Assembly (NCBI GenBank): GCA_033398695.1
Contig: CM065802.1
Location: 77,982,096-78,046,095, forward strand
DNA length: 64,000 nucleotides
Source: Orobanche coerulescens
Taxonomy: Eukaryota > Streptophyta > Magnoliopsida > Lamiales > Orobanchaceae
Reading direction: 5' to 3'
The first letter of the stretch is position 1, and each line of letters starts with the position of its first letter. The notes under the pieces were generated by a model. It had not been told where the DNA came from and ran no database searches. It saw only the letters and a program-made list of their open reading frames with translations. Made by a program: the position numbers and the translations under genes. Positions 21,981-34,012 of the stretch are shown in pieces.

Positions 21981-23641
21981 AGAACAAGTGCCCGGGTACA
22001 ACAGTTAAAATAGAGGTGTTTAGTGAACCAAATTTGTCATCTGAAACTAAAATGTTCAAAAGGATTTACATTTGTCTAGGAGCATTAAAGTATGGATTTA
22101 TGGCTGGGAAAAGGGAAATCTTAGGGGTAGATGGTTGTTTCATGATAGGTCCCTTTCCTGGGCAAATACTCACAGCAGTGGGTCTTGATTCCAACAATGG
22201 GATCTACCCAGTAGCCCATGCTGTGGTAGAAGCTGAAAATACCCATTCTTGGACCTGGTTCCTAGAGTGCCTTTGAGAGGATTTGAATCTAGATGCAGCT
22301 TGCAACTTCACTTTTATGTCTGATAGACAAAAGGTATGGACAATTACTTGATGGTTGTAGTGTTGTTTATTTTATGCTAATATTGTTCTCATCTAATATG
22401 TAGGGAGTCATACCTGCCATAGCCAAGGTATTTCCTAGTGCAGAGCATAGATCGTGTTTGAGGCATATACATGAAAACATGAAGTTGCAGTGGAGGGGGG
22501 AGGAGTTCAGAGATCATCTATGGAGGTGTGCTTGTAGTACCACAATGAATCATCACCAGAGGGAAATGGAAGAATTAAAGGCTTTCAATGAGAAGGCACA
22601 TGAATGGTTTGCCAAGATTCCTGCAGTTCATTGGGCCAGGTCCCATTTTTCTGGTAATTCCCCAAATTGTCATGTCATTAGTTTCAATGTTTGTTATGTA
22701 GTGTATTAATGTATTGCTTATGTTATAGGTAGAGCACATTCAGACTGCTTGTTAAACAATCTTTGTGAAGTTTTTAACTCCAAATTAGAGCATGGTAGGG
22801 ACAAGCCTATAATTACTTGTTAAGAGTACATTAGGGTTTATTTGATGAAGAGACTCTGCATTGTCCAAAAAGAAATTGATAAATGTAGAGGTACACTAAC
22901 CCCTACTGCCACTAGTATTCTTGAAGGGATAAAAAATGAGGCTAGTCGGTACAGGGTAATTTTTTGTGGGTCAGATAAATATCAAGTTAGTGCAATGATG
23001 TTAGATCAGTTTGTTGTGACTTTGAGAGAGAAGACATGTAGTTGTAGGTATTCGGAGATAACTGGGATTGTATGCAAGCATGCAGTCTGTGCAATTTGGG
23101 ATAAGATTCAAAATGGTGAACCTGCACAAGACCCAGAACAATGGGTGCATCATTGCTACAGGCTAGATACATGGAAGGCAATGTACTTCAACAAGATTGA
23201 TCCTATCAATGGTCGAAGCATGTGGCCAAGATCTGATTGTCCAACCACCTTGATAGCCCCTAATCATCACAAACAGGTAACTAAATTGCATTATAGGATA
23301 TACATTTGCTACTTATTATATTTCAATTTCTTTTAATCATGTGTCCAATATCTGATTTTTTTTATCCATTGCAGGTTGGGAGGCAAAAGAAAAAGAGGAA
23401 GAGGGCTGCAGATGAGCCTACAAGTTGGTCAAGGAGGTTGTCAAGAAAGTTTTTAACTGTTACTTGTGCCAAATGTCATAACAAGGGTCACAACTCAAGA
23501 ACATGTAAGGGGCAAGGAGGGTCAAGTCAAGGGGCAGTGAGTGGTTCCAGTCAAAGTGCAATGGGGGTTGCAAGGATACCAAGGGCACAAATGAGGAATG
23601 TGGGACAGAGGCCACCAGCTAAAGGAGGGAGTGGGATGTAA

Positions 23642-24036
23642 TTATGTTTGTGGTGAATTAGAATGACTTTTGGGTAATTTTGGATTTGTTACATCAACCC
23701 TTGATATGCTAATATATATCAAACTCATGTAATGAATGTAATGAATGTGGTGAATTACTTGTGCCAAACTCATGTAATGAATGTTAACCCTTTCTCCTGC
23801 AATATATATTTCTATTTTATGGTTATATACCTGTCATAGATATGCTAATAGTGTTTTTTTTTTTAAAAACTTGGAATGAATTGACATTATGATGGATAAA
23901 AATCAAACAGCTGATATAGAATTGCAAATGAAACTACAAAAGAGAAAGAGGGCTGGAAGCATTTTTTTTTTGAGAACAGATACTCCATGTGATATTTGAG
24001 CGACAACTTCAGCTTTGGTACGGCAAAAAACTCAAT
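23642..24036. other. MULE 3' non-coding region
   Basis: 3' flank of the transposase gene, with repeated 'aactcatgtaatgaatgt' units (about 23722-23785) and AT-rich sequence. No gene is supported. Confidence 0.5.
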
Positions 24037-24215
24037 TTTCATCCTATTTTTTTTCTCATCGTTGCTATCCAATTCCCTCCTGAGCTACAGGGAGAAATCA
24101 TCAGTGACATCATCATCATCCCAGTCATCTTCCCATTGCTGAGCTACTTCTTTGCCTTCTTCTTTGCCACCCCAATCTTGATCAATTTCAAACTCCTCAA
24201 ATTCATCATCATCTT
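24037..24215 (-). pseudogene. Captured DSS1/SEM1-like exon inside the MULE
   Basis: The minus strand, from a splice acceptor (CATAG at 24220-24216), encodes an extremely acidic stretch with DEFEEFEID, QQWEDDWDDDDVTDDFS and LRREL. This is the signature of DSS1/SEM1, the small 19S proteasome lid subunit that also binds BRCA2. In plant genes this conserved part makes up the second exon. One in-frame TAG (24087-24085) falls where Gln is expected, just before LRREL. Upstream on the same strand a GTAAAT donor at 24335 would make a 120-nt intron. There is no start codon and no first exon, so this is a fragment carried by the transposon (Pack-MULE style), probably not functional. Confidence 0.75.
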
Positions 24216-24482
24216 CTATGCTAATAGTTCAATATGCAGTATAATTTATCTACATTGGAAATACATCAATAACCAAAATAAAAATATCCAATTCCATTGA
24301 TAAACATATAAAATACATAATTTTGTATCATTTACCTTAAAGTGCATAAACCCAAAATACAAATCCTGCTCCATCAATGAACACCCCAAAATACAATGTT
24401 CCTATCACTACATAATACCCATCCCAGATACCAAAGTATCCAGATACCAAAATACCTTGCACTGACCAAATCCCATTTCAAA

Positions 24483-24767
24483 TTAAAAATTACAAACGTA
24501 AAGGGAAAATAAAACCCAAGAAAAAAATAGCATCCATTTCAACATCACCACATCTGCATTGGATTTCTTCAGCCTCTCTTCAACAGTGTTCTTTGACCTA
24601 AGCAAACAAGGAATGATCTCTACAGCCCTAGGGCACATGGGTTGGTCCGCCCATCCAATAAACCCACAAGTTGAACCTTTACGTGCACACGCCCAAACCC
24701 TCCTACCTGGATTACGGTCGGTCCATGATGTTAGCTTCACGGCGCTGCTTCCACAAGAACATATCAC
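24483..24767 (-). pseudogene. GRF-type zinc-finger protein in the MULE, start codon missing
   Basis: The minus-strand frame begins CSCGSSAVKLTSWTDRNPGRR and has the Cys-rich GRF zinc-finger pattern (CSCG...C...CGF...WAD-PMCPRA-IIPCLLR), then a charged linker and a C-terminal hydrophobic segment (MLFFSWVLFSLYV) that could span a membrane. Plant GRF zinc-finger proteins of this small type are frequent near transposons. No ATG lies between the upstream in-frame TGA and the first Cys, so the start is lost or on another exon. It converges with the transposase, as the second gene of maize MuDR does, but is not visibly related to mudrB. Confidence 0.65.
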
Positions 24768-24828
24768 AATTTTCTTTCAGATTCTTAAGCTGGGATGGGG
24801 AGTGCCAAACGTAAAAATGGAAAGGGGA

Positions 24829-25000
24829 GTGCCAAACGTATAAAAAGACCGACCTAACGGCTCAATTTTGACGGTGTGAGCAAAAAGGACCACCAATGCA
24901 AGTTTTAAAAACCACAGGGATCAAGTTGGTCAAAAAAAATTAGGAGGGACTGAACTTGTGAGTTTTGGTAAACCAGAGGGACCATTTATGTAATTTTGTC
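24829..25000 (-). repeat. MULE right terminal inverted repeat
   Basis: Reverse complement of the left repeat; it lacks the 31-bp hairpin insert. A short 'ggggagtgccaaacgta' unit is repeated just inside it (24797 and 24824). Confidence 0.9.
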
Positions 25001-25009
25001 TTATAAAAA

Positions 25010-25345
25010 TGACATTGGCAGACGAAACTATCATAATCGTGATAATTATCACTATTCCCGTCAAAATAATTATTTGGTCAGACAAAGGCACTCGAATCAC
25101 GGATATCGTGATAAAGGAAAAATGCCTATAGAAAATTCTAGTGATGGTCCATGCCATATATGTGGTATAACTGGACATTGGGCTAAATATTGTTGTACTG
25201 CCCAGCACCGTGTGGATTCATATCAGGCATCAATAAAATATAAAGGCGAAGATCTCCAGGCTCATACTACTGAAACAGTCGAGCCATCCAAAGTTATAGC
25301 CAACACATCTGAGAACATATTTGATGAAAATCCTAATCAGATGGA
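25010..25345 (+). pseudogene. gag: Copia-A gag, zinc-knuckle fragment
   Basis: It continues the gag frame after the MULE. The sequence is Asn/Tyr/Arg rich (RRNYHNRDNYHY) followed by a CCHC knuckle, CHICGITGHWAKYC, at about 25159-25200. It is cut at 25345 by the solo LTR and resumes at 30183, where a stop follows after about ten codons. Confidence 0.8.
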
Positions 25346-28300
25346 TGTAACACCCCCAAAACCATACGGGATATTACAGTGTCGTGGGCCCCGCGCCGGA
25401 ACCACCAGGCTAAAAACCATTTCAAAAACATTTAAAAATGCCAAAAGGTCGATGACGGTAATATTTTAAATACTCAATTATTTACCAAAACATAGTTCTC
25501 CAATACCGTCATAAAATTACATTTGAATATAAGACGAAATGCCAAATCTTGACAGTTTCAAAATGTACGCTAAGCCACCACTTAAATGTACTGACAAAAA
25601 TAGTTAGGGAAAAAGGTCTAACGAAATAGCCCAAGTTTACGAGATACCCAAAAGGCCATTTTGAAAGTTAAACATGATTTGGTAAAAATACCAGAAAGCC
25701 ATTTAAAATACACAAGCAGCGGATAAAAATACAGTTTAAAATACACATTTGCAGCGGAAATAAAACAACCAGAAAGAAAACTCAATTCTCCGAAAACATG
25801 CCACAGCCAGTATCACCCAGGAAGCTCACCCCTTCACGACCACTACTAGCTTGATCTCCGAGTACCTAAAAATAAAGCCCACGGGGTCAGCCACAATACT
25901 CAACAATGATATCGATCACATCATCATAAATAATTACATATCAATGTAATAATACTGTAAGAATACTACCAACGTAATCTTACCGTCATAACCTTACCAA
26001 CCCATAGCAATCCATACCAATTCAATCCTTACCATAATCCACATTTCGCATTCTCAAATGACGAAATGAACTCAACAACAAACATCTGTACTGTAATCAA
26101 ACACCAAGAATCCTCAAAACATCATCATAACTCACAAGTGCGGAATAATCCAATCTTTGTCAAATCATGTCCGTCGGATTACACAATCAAATCTCAACCT
26201 GGATAAACCAATAATACACAATATATATGTAGATCAACTACCACATGATAATGATAACAAATCCTGAATCATCGACGTGCAGTCCGAATGCTCATATGAT
26301 CAATAACAATGACCAACCGATAAATCAATCGAGAATATCATCGACATGATAACTCCAATACGACCAACAAGGATCAACGATAACCGAGAGTACCCTCGGC
26401 CTGGTATACTCCAAACACGATCAACAAGGATCAACAATAACTGAGAATACCCTCAACATGGTAGACTCCAAATGATCAAAAAATTATCCACAATAATCGA
26501 GAATACCATCACAAGGTAAACTCCAAATGATCAACAATAATGGATCTCAAAGAAATAACTCCGACTGTCGAACATACCCCTCGGGCGTATGAACAACTAG
26601 TCGCAAACCGTCGAACATATCCAATCACACATGGACTATGAACGACTAAACAATATGGCTCAAAGATAGACATCATAGTACGCCCGATCCGAAAATGTGT
26701 CCGTGCACATGTCCACCCCGTATACGGAATCCATGATATACGTGGGACATGTACCTAATTAGCCTCACGAACTACGTATCGTGTGCACGGTTCAATGTGG
26801 AAATATCAACACATAACCATAGTGTGCCCAGCTAAAAATCCTACACAATAACCAATCGGAATGCAGATATGACTCCAGATATGTCACGATGCAACATGAA
26901 AACGAAACTCAAAGAATCACATATCCAATAAGGATCAAAAGACTCACCGAAGTGAACAGCAATAGACTGACAAAGAAAAGTCGACATGACTAATCAATAT
27001 CCAAAACATCAATCCTGGGTTCATCATCCCCAAATGAATGATCAACACGATCCACGATCTCAACACATTAGTCCTGGAATCAACATCCCTCAACGATTAA
27101 CCAATACGAATCTCATTATACGAAACCTCAACTTACAACATATACCATAACTCGACATAATAATTATCCACATGACTGAACAAATACTTACATTACCTCA
27201 AAGCCGGAGATAATGTCCTTTCCACGAACAAACCTCCCTGAATGAATACACATTTATATGAATAATCTCAAATAAGGTACGATCCATTCAATACCAATTA
27301 ACCTTTATCCCGATACTCATCTCATCACGATAACTACCCTCGATATCCGACATTCCATATCATAGATCAAAGATAACTCCTATCTCTGTTTTCAATCGAA
27401 CATAATCAAATCATTTGCATTATGATTTGTCCCAAACCACAGCATGGTAAACAAATCATCATCTCGACAGTTTACATCTATAATAGCATTGCTATATGAA
27501 TTATAAATGAAATGAAAGCGAAACCATTCATTAAATATTATAAACTGAACAAGTATAAACTTGCCTCGATACCGATATGACAAAGCTGTTACCAATTCCA
27601 TTACCTTCGTCTTCGAGCTCCTCAGCCCCGACTAAAAGCAATTTATGAACTCTGCAGCCTTAACCGCAACACAACGATCATAATCCACGATCAAATATCT
27701 CAACCTATTGAAGTAATCAATCAACAACAATCCGATAACAATCAATAACCGATATAGCTAACCAATCAAACTCAACGTCTCAACGATACCTCAATCACAT
27801 ACACAAAACCAAATAATCCAACTCAACAAATACGAACTCATATCCACAATACAAGCCGCAACTCGATAATCAATATAACCGATCAATAAACCCAACGGTT
27901 CCACAATATCCCGACTAAATATAAATCCAAACAACCCAAACCAATAAATCAGGAATTCAAAACCACAACACAATTCATAATCCAATAATCATATCAATAA
28001 TCAAATTAAACCAATAACAAGGGTCTAAACATTACCGACTCCAAATTCGATCTTAATTACGAATACAAGTTTCCTCCTTGTAAATTCATAATCAAAACCA
28101 ATTACCGATTATCATCATCAATCCGGACAATCCGGTTAATTCAACATTATAGATAATCATATTCCAAGGATTTCAAATAACTCACTCATTCGATTTGAAC
28201 ACCTGTTCAATACGTATGAACTTCCCAACTTAAAGATGAATAATAATATTATCAAACTCGGAATCATATTCGTATCCTTGTAAGAATATTGTACCAAAAC

Positions 28301-30182
28301 ACATAACGTAGTTCTAGATATGAATATTCCATATTCATATCCAAAACACCAACACTCTTAAACACATTCATCAAATCATATAATCCAAGAGTTCCTTAAG
28401 AACACAAATTATTCCGAAATCACATTCATCATATCAATGATCAATTCATATCGATATTAAGGATTTCATAACATACTCGATTCCAACTTCAATCCCAAAT
28501 ATGGATCAACAAGACTCCTTCTTGTTCATATTTGTAAATTCATAGAAACAAATACCAGTTATTATCATGAATAATCGTATTCCAAAATTAACCGTAAACT
28601 TTATAATTATCTGACCACCTCATACGACTCGATAGTATTCCAATTATATACGGATCAAATGTTCTTATGCCAAGCAAATCTGAATTCATACCTTCAATTC
28701 AATCTCATAATCCGGTGATTCCAATAATAGTTGATTCGAGCACGAAGCACGTTTAATCAACATATTCAATTCCGAATTCAAACTTAAATTCAACATGGTA
28801 TGATTACCCCTTGTTCATATATATCAATATTATGCCAAACTACACTGAGGGTCCTTCGACTCATATGAATACATATCCTCAAAGAAAGATAATATTCTTG
28901 TCAAATTCATAATCACGATTCGTATATCATCAAGACCATACGAAAGATCAAACCACCATTCTTATAGCTTGTCCCTTAACATCCATAATCATCATCACTT
29001 ATCCTAAATATCAACATTCCATGTTCATATCTAAAACATAAACACCAGAAACATACACTCATCATAATTATCATCTTCTTCAATATACACCTCATATATC
29101 ATCAAGAAGTACAAAGATAATACCATAACCATCATAGTCAAGACATAAACCATCGTATCCTTCAACATATAGTTCATATAGCCTCAAGAATCGAAACAAC
29201 AAGATCATAATCATCTTCATACGAATCATTCATCAACCATAACATCAAAATCCGAATTCAGAAGAGGATTATCCAACATACCTCTTAGAAGATGAAATAC
29301 ACAAGCAAACACTTCAAGAATCAACAATAGCTCCATATCTCAAGCTCCAATCCCATGTTTCCAAGCTCATAGTCGACTTAGAAGAGCTGAAAACTCCATC
29401 TCTGAGTGTTTGAAGGCGAAAAATGAAGTGGATTTCTGAAGAAAATGAAATGACGGGAATACACTTTTATAAACTTCCAACTCATTACGTACGTAACATT
29501 CCACAGTTAACGTAGATAACACTTTCTTACGTATGCTATCTGACCTTGGTAGTGTACGTAATGACAGTCCAGAGGTTCCTGACTCATTTCGTTCAATGCC
29601 TTACGTACGTAACCCTTTCTTCATAGCATACGTAATACGTACGTTGACTTGCTATAGTAAAAGCTCATATTACGTACGTAATACACCCTGCATAGCGTAC
29701 GTAATACATAGTTGACTTGACCATGCACGTTCTCCGCCGAAAGCTACCGACACAGGGCCCCACCTGCCGTCCACAGCTCGGTCCTATCCGATTCCCTCTG
29801 TTACGTACGTAATGCCTTATGCATAACGTACGTAAAACATAGAATTTAACGTACGTAAGTCCTTAACCTTAGCATACGTAATGGCCTTTTATACTTGGCC
29901 AAAATCCAACTGTTCATGTCCATCTCATTGGATACGTATACTCACGTACTGAATACATATACTCATCCCAAAAATATTCTCATACGATACACCTGATGTC
30001 CACATCAGTTCAACCTGATACACCATATCCTTAATATAACTGTCAATCAAACACATCAATTACACAAGTATGACTGTCTCGGTTCTCAATTTATTTTATC
30101 CATATTGTATAGACACCAAGCTATGCAGTACATCTCAGATAAAATAACGCAAAAAATTTATACTGAAAAGCCGGGTATTACA
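25346..30182 (-). mobile_element. 4.8-kb solo LTR (Ty3/gypsy-like)
   Basis: Bounded by a perfect 5-bp duplication ATGGA (25341-25345, 30183-30187). The minus strand starts TGTAATACCCGG and ends GGGGGTGTTACA, like the other gypsy LTRs in the window. There is no coding region, primer site or polypurine tract inside, so it is best explained as one LTR left by recombination. The right part has a cluster of about 12 TTACGTACGTAA-type palindromes (29485-29885) upstream, on the minus strand, of TATAAAAG at about 29466-29473. The rest is AC-rich low-complexity DNA. Confidence 0.8.
29464..29885 (-). promoter_or_regulatory. Palindrome cluster plus TATA box, solo LTR
   Basis: Variants of TTACGTACGTAA (about 12 by eye) are followed on the minus strand by TATAAAAGTG. 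This is the same order as in Copia-B and both gypsy elements. Confidence 0.65.
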
Positions 30183-32099
30183 ATGGAATCACTTGAACTA
30201 GCAGATTTCCCATGAGGATGAATGGATGAAATAAAATATTTATGTAATTATGTAACACCCCCAGAATACATCCGGAAAATGTTACACGTCGTAGGCCCTT
30301 CTCACAAGGATCTACCAGGCTAAACTCTACTAGACTACACAATGATTGACCGACCGGGGTCAATCTAAATACAACGCAGACCGACAAGGTCATTAAACAA
30401 ATCAGAAACTAATGAACTTTACATCTCAATGACAAGAATAAACTTTCGCACAAAAAAATGGATGACAACTCCATTTAATAAATGCAAAACCTTCACCCGT
30501 GCAAGGGTGAATACTCAACCAAATAGGAAAATACCGACCAAGGTGGAATAAATGAAAAAAGACTCTGACTCTTGTGTGATTAGCATCGTCGTCTTCCATC
30601 TCTTTCCAAGGCAATCCTGTGACTGCTCCCGAGCTGCCAAAACCTGAGCGCATAACAGGCACCCACCCCCCAAAAACTCGGGGGTTAGCAAACTGGAATT
30701 TTGCTAGTGCAAGTACATAATATACAAGATATACAAACAATAACAACACAAAATTCAACAGCCGCGAAGCCTTAACACAAATCATAGATTCCCATAGTCA
30801 ACACAGAACAGCATTCGCAGACATAAGGTGAAAGATAATCACATAGTCATGTTCTCTTTAAGGAACATAACACCAAAGAAAACTTTAAATAAACCCAAGG
30901 AGTCAAAAGATTTAGTTTAAAGATCCATTTATATAAGAGGAAAAGTATTTTGATAAGATAGTTTGAAAACATTATTAACGACTCGGGACGTTTTGGGGTT
31001 TTGAAAATCGAAGGGGAATACTTTTAGAAAATACCTCAAAAGGCTCTCGGGTCTTCGACCCAGCATGTTGAAAGCAATTTGCAAGAAAACCATTACAACG
31101 TTATTCGGGGTCCTCGACCCAATTGATAAAACACTATCACAAGCGAATCATTACAACATCTCACGGGTTCTCGGCCCAATCCAAATAATATCATCACGAG
31201 ATCAAATCTCAACATCCCACGGGCTCCTCAACCCAATATACAGAATAATCATCACAGTACAATCAAAGGCACAGCCTCTCATTCGACAAATCCTGCTCAA
31301 GACCCCTGATTAATTAACCCTCGGAGATCTCGTCAAATATCCTTGGTTAATTAACCCTGATACCAACATTTAAAACAAGTTGGAACGAACTTCAGAAACA
31401 CGAATCGCGGTCTACATCAAGACCAACATTTAAAAGCGAGTTGCAAGGATTTAAATTTCAAAAATCATTTGGTAACGGGGTCTTAGCTATCACTCAAATA
31501 TCCGTTACCAATAAGCCTGCCAGGCGCCTCCCTTGCACACCTGTGTACCGGCGTTCACTCCACTATATTGGCCGCCCATTGCACATGTCACCGCGCCGGC
31601 GTTCACTCCCATAGGAGCTGCCCTTTGCTCGCGCATTAAGTAACACCGGTGTTCACCAATCATATGGAGCCGCTCATTGCAGCGTACACCAGGCCGGAGT
31701 ACACGCCCCGCCCTCAGAGGCACCCGGATATGACGTCTCTCATAACAAGTATTCACGTTGTTACAAATACCAAGCACACAGTCAACTGTTGCAACAATTA
31801 TCAAATCAGTTCATCAATTCACATAATTTATTCGCCAGTACGTAACTACGCAAAATAAACAATAACTCGCACGTTATTCATCAAGACTCAACACATTAAG
31901 CTTTCAACACTACCAATTAACACTACATATATATCCTTATATCGTAACTCAACCGAAAATACAAACATTACCATATTACCTCTATAAATATTATTCGTAC
32001 TTTAGTCTAAGTTGAGTACGTCGACTAATATTGGTATTAATCACCCAACATTTATCTCCATATGTATATTTATATGCATATACATATATCTATACATAT

Positions 32100-32101
32100 A
32101 T

Positions 32102-32162
<61 letters not shown>

Positions 32163-32181
32163 TATATATATATATATATAA
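32100..32181. repeat. (CA)n(TA)n microsatellite
   Basis: About 9 CA units and 20 TA units, then TTTATATATA. The other LTR copy (47454-47490) has a far shorter TA run, so the tract expanded after insertion. Confidence 0.95.
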
Positions 32182-32454
32182 CATATACAGATATTCATAA
32201 CATGATTCATAAACTTCAGCAATAATGATTTCACGTAATTATAATTCGTATATCAACGTACTTGCCTTGGTAATCTCTCGCGAATACTCCGGAAATACAG
32301 TTGATTGGAACAATCCAGAACTCCAATGGAAACGACGATCGGAAAGGCTCAACACTGGATTATCGTAGGAAATTCGTCCTTAATATCCTATCATTAAATA
32401 AATAATCAATCACACGAGGAAAAACATAGAAAGATGACCGAACCCTAACTGTAC

Positions 32455-32618
32455 CCTTCGTAACGTACGTTACACACCTACGTAACGTACGTTACGTCTG
32501 CATGATAGCGCACGTAAGCTACAAAGATTAACGCACGCTAAGCATGCATCGATGCTTCTTCTCGCCTGCACGATCGCTTGCCTGAGGGTATAGCGTACGT
32601 AATGCATAGAGCTTAACG
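32455..32618. promoter_or_regulatory. Second palindrome cluster of Gypsy-minus LTR, site of Gypsy-plus insertion
   Basis: AACGTACGTT occurs twice, with TAGCGCACGTAA, AACGCACGCTA and TAGCGTACGTAA. Gypsy-plus landed in the next copy: the intact site in the other LTR (about 47908-47920) reads TTAACGTACGTTA. Confidence 0.6.
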
Positions 32619-32768
32619 TGTAATACCCGAGATTTCTGATATGTATTTGGAACTTGTGATATTGTAATTGTTACATTTTGATCTGAGTATTATTCTCCGT
32701 ATTTCATAATCCGGTGTTGTTGAGCGCATGATTTCATGAATGTGGTTTAAATTGTGATTCTGTGCAAG

Positions 32769-33095
32769 TAGCGCACGCTATCGACTAAGTGTAGCGTACG
32801 CTAATTTGGATCCGTAGCGCATGCTGTGCATGAACATTAGCGCACGCTATACGTTGTCAGCATGATTGCGACAGGGTGGTAGGTGAGATCGGCTAAGGAT
32901 TTCGGTCGGATCATGTCGGGATGAACCTGGACGGCTTTCGGGAAAAGCCAAGTCAACGCGGTAGCGCACGCTAATGATATATTGATAGCGCACGCTAAAT
33001 GCTGAGTACAGTGAAGTCAGTAAGCTTCGTATGGCCGTTAGCGCACGCTATAGATAGGGACTAGCGCGCGCTAATAACCATTTCCTATATATAGG
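32769..33095 (+). promoter_or_regulatory. Palindrome cluster plus TATA box, Gypsy-plus 5' LTR
   Basis: TAGCGCACGCTA, TAGCGTACGCTA and TAGCGCGCGCTA variants; the last ends about 12 bp before TATATATAGG. The 3' LTR repeats this at about 40070-40396. Confidence 0.7.
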
Positions 33096-33794
33096 ACATC
33101 ATACTTTTTCATTTTTCAGATCTTTTCACTTTCCAAATCCGAATCTTTGAGCTTAGAGAGTTACTTCCTCCATCCTAAACCTCTCATATCATCCTCCTAG
33201 CTCGAGTTTGAAGATTGTATATCATTGGGAATTGGTGTTCAAGCTCTCGGTGTTGGATTTTTTTCAAGTTCCTTCGTGTTCTTCGCTACTTTGAGGTAGG
33301 TGATTCTTCACCAATATTAATAGTATTCTGAAGGATGTTTGGATCATGATTTGGGATTATCTAGTCAGTTAAATTCGTAAGTAGTCGAACATCATGTGTT
33401 AGAAGGATATTTTTGATGTTTCGGTACTTCTTCATTGTATAAACCATTGAACCTTTTAGTGCTTGAATTCCTAGCATATTCATGAAGCTTCAAACCGATT
33501 GTGACCAGTATATGGAGATTATCAAAGTTCTTATGTCTTTACATAATGGAATTATACGTTTTGGGACATGAAATGGATTGAACTTAGGATATTTCCTTGA
33601 AATCAAGATGAATTATGATGTTGTGATGATAATAAGTATCCTCGTATCTCGTAGTCGTTTTATCCGTAAAGATTTTTCACAAACCATATGAGCATGATAT
33701 GCACGGAGATGACATGTGTTAGCACGGAAGATTTCATGAGTTTCTTCACCATTAGATTAAGCTTTATGCCCAGTAGTAAACTGCCATGCACGGG

Positions 33795-34012
33795 TAGCGC
33801 ACGCTAAGATGTGTATATTAACGTACGCTATCGGGAATGAGTTAACGTACGCTACGTTTGGTACGTAACGTACGTTATGTCATCAGCAGAGTCAGTAGGC
33901 TGATCAGAGAGAACTGTCAGTACATGGCTAGCGTTCGCTAGGCTTGGTCAGCTGCGTACGCTAACAGGCAAGATTAGCGCACGTTACGTAAAGTACGTAG
34001 CGTATGCTAAGT
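33795..34012 (+). promoter_or_regulatory. Second palindrome cluster, Gypsy-plus 5' LTR
   Basis: Eight more motifs (TAGCGCACGCTA, AACGTACGCTA, AACGTACGTTA, TAGCGTTCGCTAG and so on) lie well downstream of the TATA box; the second LTR has them at 41096-41312. Confidence 0.6.

Larger units (their letters stand above)
10548..23641 (+). pseudogene. MULE transposase (MuDR-type), interrupted by Copia-B
   Basis: Probable first ATG at 10548 (exon to 10614). The N-terminal part, 10687-12149, has a PB1-like domain (IHHGGFLTKYPGRK...VDTDLFSVVELNDMVLELGY) and the MuDR DNA-binding region (GQSFKIKKEVQSHIKLH...CPFAIQVS). Copia-B cuts it at 12149/21986. The catalytic exons are 21986-22333 (GVDGCFMIGPFPG), 22404-22653, 22729-23276 and 23375-23641, joined by GT-AG introns. 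The later exons hold a SWIM zinc finger (CSC...CKH, about 23036-23085) and a CCHC knuckle (CAKCHNKGHNSRTC). In-frame stops at about 10768, 11278-11280, 22274-22276 and 22820-22822, plus a frameshift near 11400, make it non-functional. The transposase would bind the terminal repeats and cut and paste the element. Confidence 0.85.
10213..25000 (+). mobile_element. Mutator-like element (MULE), carrying Copia-B and a captured gene fragment
   Basis: It is flanked by a perfect 9-bp duplication TTATAAAAA (10204-10212, 25001-25009), the length typical of Mutator. The terminal inverted repeats of about 170-200 bp start GACAAAATTACATAAATGG. The element contains a plus-strand transposase gene, a minus-strand GRF zinc-finger ORF and a minus-strand DSS1-like exon, and is interrupted by Copia-B (12150-21980). 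Without Copia-B it is about 4.95 kb. Confidence 0.92.

Noticed and set aside
31505..31804. Minus-strand ORF conserved at 46917-47156
   Set aside because: Conservation reflects the two LTR copies of Gypsy-minus; no domain and no start context.
32012..32225. Tyr/Ile/Thr-repeat open frames
   Set aside because: Translation of the CA/TA microsatellite.
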